Positions 25,987 to 33,557 of a stretch of 64,000 bases of DNA are shown here, one piece after another. Source of the DNA: Bosea sp. OAE506 (lineage in GTDB: Bacteria > Pseudomonadota > Alphaproteobacteria > Rhizobiales > Beijerinckiaceae); assembly GCF_040546595.1 (NCBI RefSeq), contig NZ_JBEPOB010000001.1, forward strand, positions 627,501 to 691,500, read 5' to 3'. Positions within the stretch are counted from its first letter, which is position 1, and each line of letters opens with the position of its first letter. The position numbers were made by a program, and so were the translations under genes. A model generated the notes under the pieces. That model was given only the letters and a program-made list of their open reading frames with translations, made no database searches and had not been told where the DNA came from.

Positions 25987-26688
25987 ATGAGTGCCATGGC
26001 GACGCTTCACCACTATCCGCTATGCCCGCATTCGCGCTTCATCCGTCTCGTGCTCGGGGAGTTCGGCCTCGAGGCCACGCTCGTCGAGGAGCGGGTCTGG
26101 GAACGGCGGCGCGAATTTCTCGAGATGAACCCGGCCGGCACGACGCCGGTGTTCCGCGAGGAAAACGGGCTGGCCGTGCCCGGCGCCGGCCCCATCGCCG
26201 AATATCTCGACGAGACGCGCGGGCTGGCGCTGGCCGAGCGCCGGCTCCTGCCGGAGGGGCCTGGCCAGCGTGTCGAGGTGCGCCGCCTGCTGGACTGGTT
26301 CTCGCTGAAATTCAACGAGGAGATCACCGCCCCGCTCGTGCTGGAGAAGGTGATGAAGCGCTTCATGGGCCGCGAGGAAGGTGGCGGCCCGCCCGAGATG
26401 AGCGCCATCCGCGCGGCCCGTTCCAATGTGCGCTATCATCTGCGCTACATCGCCTGGCTGACGGCCAAGCGGAACTGGCTGGCCGGCTCCGAGCTGAGCT
26501 ATGCCGACCTCGCCGCGGCGGCGCATCTCTCCTGCGTCGACTATCTCGGCGACGTGCCCTGGGACGAGGATGAAGCGGCGCGCGCATGGTATGCGAGGAT
26601 CAAGTCGAGGCCGAGCTTCCGGCCGCTGCTGAGCGACCGGGTGCCGGGGATGGCGCCGAGCGCCCATTACGACGACCTCGACTTCTGA
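25987..26688 (+). CDS. Glutathione S-transferase family protein
   Basis: The 233-residue protein has the thioredoxin-like N-terminal GST domain (TLHHYPLCPHSRFIRLVLGEFG, with a CPHS motif at the position of the active residue; NPAGTTPVF with the cis-proline; and PIAEYLDE for glutathione gamma-Glu contact) and an all-helical C-terminal domain (LSYADLAAAAHLSCVDYLG). The start may be ATG 25987 or 25996. Its end overlaps the first possible start of queG by about 100 bases and its stop is directly at the first conserved QueG residues, so the two are in one operon. Substrate unknown; detoxification or redox role is the family default. Confidence 0.85.
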   Translation: MSAMATLHHYPLCPHSRFIRLVLGEFGLEATLVEERVWERRREFLEMNPAGTTPVFREENGLAVPGAGPIAEYLDETRGLALAERRLLPEGPGQRVEVRRLLDWFSLKFNEEITAPLVLEKVMKRFMGREEGGGPPEMSAIRAARSNVRYHLRYIAWLTAKRNWLAGSELSYADLAAAAHLSCVDYLGDVPWDEDEAARAWYARIKSRPSFRPLLSDRVPGMAPSAHYDDLDF

Positions 26689-27824
26689 AGCCCGAGCGCC
26701 TCAAGCAGGCGGTCGTTGCCCGCGCCCTCGCGGAGGGCTTTTCCGTCGCCCGCGTGGCCTCGGTCGACTCGATCCCCGAGGCGCCCGGCCGGCTCGCGCT
26801 CTGGCTGGAGCAGGGTCACCAGGGCGAGATGGCCTGGATGGAAGAGCGCACGGACCAGCGCGCCGCGCCACGCCGGCTCTGGAGCGAAGCCCGCTCGGTC
26901 GTGATGCTCGGCATGAGCTATGCGCCCGAGGGCGATCCACTGGCGGCGCTCGCCCATCCCGACAAGGCGGCGATCTCGCTCTATGCGCGCCGGCGCGACT
27001 ATCACGACGTGATCAAGGGCAAGCTCAAGAGCGTCGCCGGCTTGCTCGCCGCCCAGAGTGGCGCCGACGTCAAGGTCTTCGTCGACACCGCGCCGGTGAT
27101 GGAGAAGCCGCTGGCGCAGGCGGCGGGACTCGGCTGGCAGGGCAAGCACACGGTCCTGGTCTCGCGCGAGCACGGCTCCTGGCTCTTCCTCGGCGCGATC
27201 TACACTACCGCCGAGCTGCCCGTCGACGCGCCCGAGAGCGACCATTGCGGCTCCTGCCGGCGCTGCCTCGAGATCTGCCCGACAGACGCTTTTCCCGCGC
27301 CCTACCAGCTCGATTCGCGCCGTTGCATCGCCTATCTGACGATCGAGCATCCCGGCCATATCGACCCTGCTCTGCGGCCGGGCATCGGCAACCGCGTCTT
27401 CGGCTGCGACGACTGCCTCGCCGTCTGCCCCTGGAACAAGTTCGCCAAGGCGGCACGCGAGACGAGGCTTTCGCTGCGCGATGGGCTCGATGCACGTCCG
27501 CTGGACGACCTCGCCCGTCTCGACGACGCGGCCTTCCGCACGCTCTTCGCTGGCACGCCGGTGAAGCGCACCGGGCGCGACCGCTTCATCCGCAATGTGC
27601 TGATCGCGATCGGCAACAGCGGCCGTCCCGCGCTTGCGGCGAGCGCCGTGGCGCTGCTGGCCGACCCCTCGCCGCTCGTGCGGGCGATGGCGGTCTGGGC
27701 GCTGATCCGGCTCGATCCGCCGCAGGCCCGGACGCTTGCAGGCCGAGCGTTCGCGATGGAAAAGGACGAGGAGGTGCGCCGCGAATGGCTGGCGCTCCCG
27801 CCTGATACGGATGCCGCCTCATGA
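26586..27824 (+). CDS. queG: Epoxyqueuosine reductase
   Basis: The protein has the QueG layout: cobalamin-binding N-terminal domain (ARALAEGFSVARVAS), the DUF1730-like RRDYHDVIKGKLKSV, two [4Fe-4S] clusters (CGSCRRCLEICPTDAF and FGCDDCLAVCPWNKFA) and C-terminal HEAT-like repeats. It reduces epoxyqueuosine to queuosine in tRNA. Homology begins only at residue ~34 (LLKPERLKQAV), exactly after the GST stop. Upstream of that the only ATG/GTG/TTG in frame is ATG 26586 inside the GST gene, so the true start may be CTG 26685, overlapping the GST stop. No other queuosine gene is in the window. Its stop overlaps the SDR start (ATGA). Confidence 0.92.
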   Translation: MVCEDQVEAELPAAAERPGAGDGAERPLRRPRLLKPERLKQAVVARALAEGFSVARVASVDSIPEAPGRLALWLEQGHQGEMAWMEERTDQRAAPRRLWSEARSVVMLGMSYAPEGDPLAALAHPDKAAISLYARRRDYHDVIKGKLKSVAGLLAAQSGADVKVFVDTAPVMEKPLAQAAGLGWQGKHTVLVSREHGSWLFLGAIYTTAELPVDAPESDHCGSCRRCLEICPTDAFPAPYQLDSRRCIAYLTIEHPGHIDPALRPGIGNRVFGCDDCLAVCPWNKFAKAARETRLSLRDGLDARPLDDLARLDDAAFRTLFAGTPVKRTGRDRFIRNVLIAIGNSGRPALAASAVALLADPSPLVRAMAVWALIRLDPPQARTLAGRAFAMEKDEEVRREWLALPPDTDAAS

Positions 27825-28684
27825 AGCTCCTGATCCTCGGCGTCGGCTATTCCGCCGGCTTCTTTGCCCGCGAGGCGCTGGCGCGCGGCTGGGAGGTGAC
27901 CGGCACGGTGCGGTCGGCCGAGAAGGCCGGGCGGCTGAGCCAGGAGGGCATTCGTACGCTCGTCTTCGACGGTTTCGCCGTCTCATCGCCGCTGGCGACG
28001 GCGATCGCGGAGGCCGAGGCCGTCCTGGTCTCGGTTCAGCCGGCGGAAGCCGGCGACCCCGCGCTCGACCGGCTGGGCAGCCTGCTCGCGGCGGCGCCAT
28101 CGCTGCGCTGGATCGGCTATCTCTCGACCATCGGGGTCTATGGCGACCATGGCGGCGCCTGGATCGACGAGGGGACCGCGCCGCGGCCGAGCTTCCGCTC
28201 GCAGCTGCGCCTGCAGATCGAGCGCGACTGGCTGGCGCTGGGCGAGCGGACCGGCAAGGCCGTGCAGATCTTCCGGCTCTCGGGCATCTATGGGCCCGGC
28301 CGCAACCCGATCGTGAAGCTGCGGACCGGCACCGCGACGCGGCTGGTCAAGCCCGGACAGGTGTTCAACCGCATCCATGTCGACGACATCGCCGGCGTGC
28401 TGATGGCCTCGATCGCCGCACCGCGCCCGGGTGCGGTCTACAATGTCACCGATGATGAGCCGGCCCCGCCCCAGGACGTGGTGGTCCATGCCGCGGCACT
28501 GTCGGGGCTGACGCCGCCACCCGAGACGCCGTTCGATCCGGCGAAGCTCTCCCCCATGGCGGCAAGCTTCTATGGCGAGAACAAGCGTGTCTCGAACGCG
28601 CTGGTGAAGCGCGAATTCGGCTACGCCTTCCGGTATGCGACTTATCGCGAGGCGCTGCCGGTGCTGCTGGCCGGCGGGGACTGA
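27821..28684 (+). CDS. NAD(P)-dependent epimerase/dehydratase-like SDR family protein
   Basis: The 287-residue protein has a Rossmann nucleotide-binding start (LLILGVGYSAGFFAREAL), an SDR-like YLSTIGVYGDHGG with the Ser/Tyr-containing region, RLSGIYGPGRNP and RIHVDDIAGVL, matching the extended SDR subgroup related to YeeZ. The canonical YxxxK catalytic pair is not obvious: after the VYG segment the expected lysine is not placed, as in many atypical SDRs. ATG 27821 overlaps the queG stop (ATGA), indicating coupling. Function is unknown; association with queG is a conserved-looking gene order but not evidence of a shared pathway. Confidence 0.8.
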   Translation: MKLLILGVGYSAGFFAREALARGWEVTGTVRSAEKAGRLSQEGIRTLVFDGFAVSSPLATAIAEAEAVLVSVQPAEAGDPALDRLGSLLAAAPSLRWIGYLSTIGVYGDHGGAWIDEGTAPRPSFRSQLRLQIERDWLALGERTGKAVQIFRLSGIYGPGRNPIVKLRTGTATRLVKPGQVFNRIHVDDIAGVLMASIAAPRPGAVYNVTDDEPAPPQDVVVHAAALSGLTPPPETPFDPAKLSPMAASFYGENKRVSNALVKREFGYAFRYATYREALPVLLAGGD

Positions 28685-28700
28685 GCCCGCCGCCACGCGC

Positions 28701-29660
28701 TCACGCGGCGTAGCGCTGCCCTTCATCGCCGTAATAGGCGACATAGCGCTGGTCGATCGCCTCCACCGGGAGGATCACCAGCACGTCGGTGGTGCCGAAC
28801 TGCCGGTCGATTACGGCGCCGGTGCCGAAGCGGGCGCCGAGCCGCAGATAGCCCTTGATCAAGGGCGGCATCTGCTTCAGCGCGAGCTTGGCGTCGACCA
28901 TCTGCGCCGGCAAAAGATCCATCTCGACCCGCTGCTTGCCATGAGCTGTGGCGCTCCATTCGCCGGCCGAGCGGGCGTGGTGGTGCAGGAAGCTCAGCGG
29001 CAGGGCCAGGGCCTGCGGATCCGTACCGTCGAAGCTGGCGCAGCCGAACATCGCGTCGATGCGGTGGTGGCGGATATAGGCCCAGATGCCGTGCCAGAGC
29101 AGCTCGACGGTCTTCTTGCCGCGATAGGGCTCCAGCACGCAGGACCGGCCGAGCTCGAGGAAGCGCCGGCCCGGATGGCGGGCGATGAGCGGCGCAAGGT
29201 CGAATTCGCTTTGCGTATAGAAGCCGCCCAGCCGCTCGGCCGCGCCCTGCCGCATCAGCCGGTAGGTGCCGACGATCTTCGGCTTCACGCCGCCGAAGCG
29301 GCCGCGCGCGGCATGGTCGATCACGAGCAGATGGTCGCAGGCCGCGTCGAAGCGGTCGGCATCGCGGCGAAACATGCGGGAGACGGCATCGGGCTTCGCC
29401 GACATCTCCTGGTAGAAGACCCGGTAGCGCAGGCGCTGCGCCCGCCAGACTTCGCTGGGGCCGCGCGCGAGGCGGACTTCGAGCGAGCCGCTACGGCCGA
29501 GCGTTCCGGCCAGAGGGTCCGACTGAGCCGGCTGAAGGCCGAAACGGCGAATGGTCTCGCCACCGATCCGCCGCAAGGGAGCAAGCCCCGAGGCGAGGAG
29601 GCCCGCCGCCACGGCATTGCGAGCCGGCTCTCGGAAGCGTCCTTGGAGGTCGGGTGCCAT
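28701..29660 (-). CDS. olsB: L-ornithine N(alpha)-acyltransferase (OlsB)
   Basis: The 319-residue protein is a GNAT-fold acyltransferase of the OlsB type: LRYRVFYQEMSA, CDHLLVIDH, IVGTYRLMR, FLELGRSCVLEPYRGKKTVELLW and an AMFGCASFDGTDP block. OlsB joins a 3-hydroxyacyl group from acyl carrier protein to the alpha-amino group of ornithine, giving lyso-ornithine lipid; OlsA then adds a second fatty acid. Ornithine lipids are phosphorus-free membrane lipids common in Alphaproteobacteria. No olsA is adjacent: the next genes are a convergent SDR and an upstream histidine kinase. The N-terminal 60 residues are a variable extension. Confidence 0.85.
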   Translation of the reverse strand: MAPDLQGRFREPARNAVAAGLLASGLAPLRRIGGETIRRFGLQPAQSDPLAGTLGRSGSLEVRLARGPSEVWRAQRLRYRVFYQEMSAKPDAVSRMFRRDADRFDAACDHLLVIDHAARGRFGGVKPKIVGTYRLMRQGAAERLGGFYTQSEFDLAPLIARHPGRRFLELGRSCVLEPYRGKKTVELLWHGIWAYIRHHRIDAMFGCASFDGTDPQALALPLSFLHHHARSAGEWSATAHGKQRVEMDLLPAQMVDAKLALKQMPPLIKGYLRLGARFGTGAVIDRQFGTTDVLVILPVEAIDQRYVAYYGDEGQRYAA

Positions 29661-29762
29661 CGTCGTCTTGTCCCCCGGGCCGCACGTTCTGGCAATGGGC
29701 CGGATATGCGCCCGACATCTGACGGGTTCGCGACGGAACTGCGACGAAGTGGTGACGTAGCG

Positions 29763-31847
29763 CTAGGCCGACCGGCTCAGAGGCTGCGACGCGGCGACGC
29801 GGTCGAGCCAGCGCTGGAGCGCCGCGCGTTCGAGAGGCTTAGCCAGGCAATCATCCATGCCGGCCGCGAGCGCCGCCGCGCGGTCCCCCTCGGCGACATT
29901 GGCGCTGACCGCCACGAGCGGCAGAGGTGCCCGGCCGAGGCTCTGCGTCTCCTTCTCCCGCACCGCGCGGGCGACGGCGAGGCCGTCCATGCCCGGCATG
30001 CGGATGTCGAGAAGGACGAGATCGAAGCTCGGCCCATCGCCGGCGAACCCCGCCTCGATCGCGGCCAGCGCCCGGGGGCCGTCCGGCGCCCAGACGGCGG
30101 CGCAACCGAAGCGTTCCAGCGTGCGGGTCGCCAGCAGGGCGTTGATCTCGTTGTCCTCCGCCACGAGCACGGTCAGGCGCGGGCGGGCCGGCGACTGTGG
30201 GGGAGCGCTTGCCAGCTCGGCGCTTGCCGCCAGCAGGACGGGGCGCGGCGAAAGCCGCTGATAGAGCGAGCGGGCGCGCACAGGCTTGACGAGAAAGCCC
30301 GTGAAGCCGGCTTCGCGCGGCGAGCCGAACTGGCGCCGCTCCAGCGGCGAGAGCATGATCAGGCAATCGCCGACACCGGCACGGCGTGCCTCTGCCGCCA
30401 GCGAAATGGCTTCCGTCCGGCCGATCTCCTGGTCGATCAACGCCGCATCGGAGCCGGCCGTGCCGCGCAGCAGCGCGCGGGCCTCCGCCGCATCGCTGGC
30501 GACAAGGGCGTCTCCGCCGGCCGCCAGAATGGTCTCGCGCAGGAAGCCGGCGCCGAAAGGCGCGCCGGAGACGACGAGCACGCGCTTGCCGCGCCAGTCC
30601 GGCAGTGCCGCGTGCTGGGCGTCGTCGGCGACCGGCAGGGGCAGGCGCACGCGAAACAGCGAGCCGCCGCCATCCCTGGCCTCGACCCCGACGGAGCCGC
30701 CCATCAGCCCGGTGAGCCGGCGCACGATGGCGAGGCCGAGGCCCGTGCCCTCGTGACGGCGCGCGGGCGAGACATCGGCCTGCTCAAACTCCTCGAAGAT
30801 GGCCTGGCGCCGCTCCTCGGGGATGCCGGGGCCGGTATCGGCGACCTCGATGACGACCGTCTCCGCATCGCGGCCGATGCGGATGCCGACGCCGCCCTGA
30901 TCGGTGAACTTGATCGCGTTGCCGACGAGATTCAGCAGGATCTGGCGCAGGCGGTCGCGGTCGCCGACGAGATGCGTCGGCAGATCGGGCGCGAGATGGG
31001 CGGCGAGCTCGATGCCCTTCACCTGAGCACGCGGGGCCATCAGCTCCGAGACGGTCTCGACGAGAACGCCGAGATCGAACCGCTCGCTGGCGAGTTCGAG
31101 CTTGCCGGCCTCGACCTTGGCGAAATCGAGAATATCGTCGACGAGCCCAAGCAGCGCCTCGCCGGAGGTACGCAGCGCTCGGACATAGGTCGCCTGTTCC
31201 GGATCGAGCCCGGTGTCGCCGAGCAGATCGGCCATGCCGAGGATGCCGTTGAGCGGTGTGCGGAATTCGTGGCTGACGGTGGCGAGGAAGCGCGACTTCG
31301 CCTCATTGGCGCTTTCGGCGCGGGCGCGGGCCTCGACCAGTTCCTGCTCGGCGGCGATGCGGGCGGTGATGTCGCGCCCGACACGCTGCAGCACGGTCTG
31401 GCCCAGCGCGACCGGGACCACTGTCTCGACCCAGGAGACCCAGCGCTCGCCCTGCGGCGTCGCCAGGCATTCGTCGAAGACACGGGCACCACCCTCCAGG
31501 GCCAGAGCGGGTCGGCAGGCGATGAGTTGCGGCTGGGCGAGCGAGCCGACCACCTGCGCCTCGTCGAGCCCCAGCAGGGCAGCATAGGCGCCATTGGCAT
31601 AAACGATGCGAGCACCGTCGCGCCGTACGATCAGGTCACCCTGCGCCTCGATCAGACTGCGGTAATGCTCCTCGCTGTCGGCCAGCACCCAGAGGCGGTC
31701 GTTCAGCGCCTCGACGTCGCTGGCGAGTTCCGCCGCCTGCTGGACGATCCGCTCGCGCTGCCGCAGCAGCAGAACGGCGGCAACGGTGGCGAAGAGCGCC
31801 AGCACCAGCAGCGAAACCGCTGCCCAGGATGATGAGGAAATATCCAT
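29763..31847 (-). CDS. Hybrid sensor histidine kinase/response regulator
   Basis: The 694-residue protein has one N-terminal membrane helix (residues 8-28), a short coiled segment, a PAS domain (about 58-170; LIVRRDGARIVYANGAYAALLG), HisKA with His193 in VSHEFRTPLNG, HATPase (N box NLVGNAIKFTD, G1 DTGPGIPEE, G2 GTGLGLAIV), a degenerate receiver-like domain (about 435-550; VLVVSGAP instead of an acidic pair, but LIDQ and LVKPV kept) and a canonical receiver (VLVAEDNEINALL, LLDIRMPGMDG, KPL) ending near 690. It has no periplasmic sensor domain, so signals likely come from the membrane or cytoplasm. No separate response regulator or HPt gene is next to it. AGGGTGG precedes the start. Confidence 0.9.
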   Translation of the reverse strand: MDISSSSWAAVSLLVLALFATVAAVLLLRQRERIVQQAAELASDVEALNDRLWVLADSEEHYRSLIEAQGDLIVRRDGARIVYANGAYAALLGLDEAQVVGSLAQPQLIACRPALALEGGARVFDECLATPQGERWVSWVETVVPVALGQTVLQRVGRDITARIAAEQELVEARARAESANEAKSRFLATVSHEFRTPLNGILGMADLLGDTGLDPEQATYVRALRTSGEALLGLVDDILDFAKVEAGKLELASERFDLGVLVETVSELMAPRAQVKGIELAAHLAPDLPTHLVGDRDRLRQILLNLVGNAIKFTDQGGVGIRIGRDAETVVIEVADTGPGIPEERRQAIFEEFEQADVSPARRHEGTGLGLAIVRRLTGLMGGSVGVEARDGGGSLFRVRLPLPVADDAQHAALPDWRGKRVLVVSGAPFGAGFLRETILAAGGDALVASDAAEARALLRGTAGSDAALIDQEIGRTEAISLAAEARRAGVGDCLIMLSPLERRQFGSPREAGFTGFLVKPVRARSLYQRLSPRPVLLAASAELASAPPQSPARPRLTVLVAEDNEINALLATRTLERFGCAAVWAPDGPRALAAIEAGFAGDGPSFDLVLLDIRMPGMDGLAVARAVREKETQSLGRAPLPLVAVSANVAEGDRAAALAAGMDDCLAKPLERAALQRWLDRVAASQPLSRSA

Positions 31848-31950
31848 GGCGCCACCCTAGCAGCGGCGCGTTGAGGAAAGGTTGGACGAAAGCGCGAATG
31901 CAACGGTGCATTGAGGGCAATTCGTTAACCCTCTCAGGCTCCGCCGACGC

Positions 31951-33489
31951 TCAGGCGGCCTGCGCGACCTGGTCGCTGCGCGTGCGGTAGGACAGGGCTT
32001 CCGCCAGATGAATTCGGCCGACCCTGGCTTCGCCATCGAGATCGGCCAGCGTGCGGGCGACCTTGAGCACGCGGTGATAGGCGCGCGCGGTCAGGCGCAT
32101 GGCATCGGCAGCGTCGCGCAACAGGGCGAGCCCGGCATTGTCGGGCCGCGCGATCTCGTCGAGCACCGGCGCAGGACAGGCCGCGTTGGTGGTGACACCA
32201 CTCAGGCCCAGCGCCTCGAAACGGGCCGTCTGCAAGCGCCGCGCCGCGGCGACGCGGGCGGCGACCTCGGCCGAGCCCTCGCTCGCCGCCGGCAGGATCA
32301 GGTCGGCGGCGGTGACCGCGGGCACGTTGATGGCGATGTCGATGCGATCGAGCATCGGGCCGGAAATGCGGCTCTGGTACTGCGCCATGCAGCGCTCGTT
32401 CTGCTGGCGACGGCAGGCGAAGCCAGGCTCGGTCGCCTTGCCGCATCGGCAGGGATTCATTGCCGCGACCAGCTGGAAACGGGCCGGATAGATCGCGCGG
32501 TGATTGGCGCGCGAGATCAGCACGTCCCCGGTCTCCATCGGCTGGCGCAAGGCATCCAGCGCCTGGGCCTGAAACTCCGGCAGTTCGTCAAGAAAGAGCA
32601 CGCCGTGATGGGCGAGCGACACCTCGCCGGGCTTGGCCTGCAGGCCGCCGCCGACGAGTGCCGCCATGGAAGCCGAATGGTGGGGCGCGCGGAAGGGCCG
32701 CCGGTCGGTCAGTGCGCCCTCGGCGAGATGGCCCGCGACCGACAGGACCATCGAGACCTCGAGCAGTTCGCGCGGGCCGAGCGGCGGCAGGATCGAGGGC
32801 AGCCGGCTCGCCAGCATCGACTTTCCGGCGCCGGGCGGGCCGTTCATCAGGAGGTTGTGGCCGCCGGCGGCTGCGATCTCGAGGACGCGTTTGGCGCTTT
32901 CCTGGCCCTTGATGTCGGCGAGATCGGGCAACGGGCCGGCCTGGCGGGCGACTGCCGGCTCCGGCCGCGCCATCACCTGCGTGCCCTTGAAGTGGTTGGC
33001 GAGCTGGATCAGCGAGCGCGGCGCGAGGATGTCGATGTCGGCCGCCGCCCAGGCGGCTTCCGGCCCGCAGGCATGGGGGCAGATCAGCCCCTGCCCCCGG
33101 CCATAGGCCGCAATCGCCGCCGGCAGCACGCCCGCGACTGCGCTGATCGAGCCGTCGAGCGCGAGTTCGCCCAGCACGGTGTAACCGGCGAGGGCATCGG
33201 CGGGGATCGCCCCGATCGCCGCCATGACGCCGAGCGCGATGGGCAGATCGTAATGGCTACCCTCCTTGGGCAGGTCGGCCGGAGCGAGGTTGACCGTGAT
33301 GCGCTTGGCCGGCAGGGCGAGACCCGAGGCAATCAGCGCCGAACGCACCCGCTCCTTGCTCTCGCCCACTGCCTTGTCGGGCAGACCGACGAGGATGAAA
33401 TTGACGCCGCCGGGCGTGACCTGCACCTGGACATCGACGGCGCGTGCCTCGATGCCCTCGAACGCCACCGTCGCGACCCGCGTCACCAT
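31951..33489 (-). CDS. YifB/ComM family Mg-chelatase-like AAA+ ATPase
   Basis: The 512-residue protein contains the N-terminal Lon-protease-like fold (VTRVATVAFEGIEARAVDVQVQV, AVGESKERVRSAL), the AAA+ core (Walker A NGPPGAGKSML, Walker B LFLDELPEF), and the C-terminal Mg_chelatase part with RCGKATEPGFACRRQQNERC, a cysteine cluster typical of YifB. ComM is a hexameric helicase that extends heteroduplex DNA during natural transformation in Vibrio; the family is found far beyond competent species. I prefer ATG 33489 over GTG 33498 because GGGGTGG then lies at proper distance and homologues begin with MVxRVxT. Confidence 0.9.
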   Translation of the reverse strand: MVTRVATVAFEGIEARAVDVQVQVTPGGVNFILVGLPDKAVGESKERVRSALIASGLALPAKRITVNLAPADLPKEGSHYDLPIALGVMAAIGAIPADALAGYTVLGELALDGSISAVAGVLPAAIAAYGRGQGLICPHACGPEAAWAAADIDILAPRSLIQLANHFKGTQVMARPEPAVARQAGPLPDLADIKGQESAKRVLEIAAAGGHNLLMNGPPGAGKSMLASRLPSILPPLGPRELLEVSMVLSVAGHLAEGALTDRRPFRAPHHSASMAALVGGGLQAKPGEVSLAHHGVLFLDELPEFQAQALDALRQPMETGDVLISRANHRAIYPARFQLVAAMNPCRCGKATEPGFACRRQQNERCMAQYQSRISGPMLDRIDIAINVPAVTAADLILPAASEGSAEVAARVAAARRLQTARFEALGLSGVTTNAACPAPVLDEIARPDNAGLALLRDAADAMRLTARAYHRVLKVARTLADLDGEARVGRIHLAEALSYRTRSDQVAQAA

Positions 33490-33557
33490 CAGCGCCACCC
33501 CATGCCCGAGGGAAGGCTAGCGGAGCTTCGGGCCGCGCGCAAGAACAGATCAGGAAC

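Noticed and set aside
28635..31832. 1065-codon plus-strand open frame
   Set aside because: It lies antisense to olsB and the histidine kinase, both with clear family motifs; long antisense frames are expected at this GC content.
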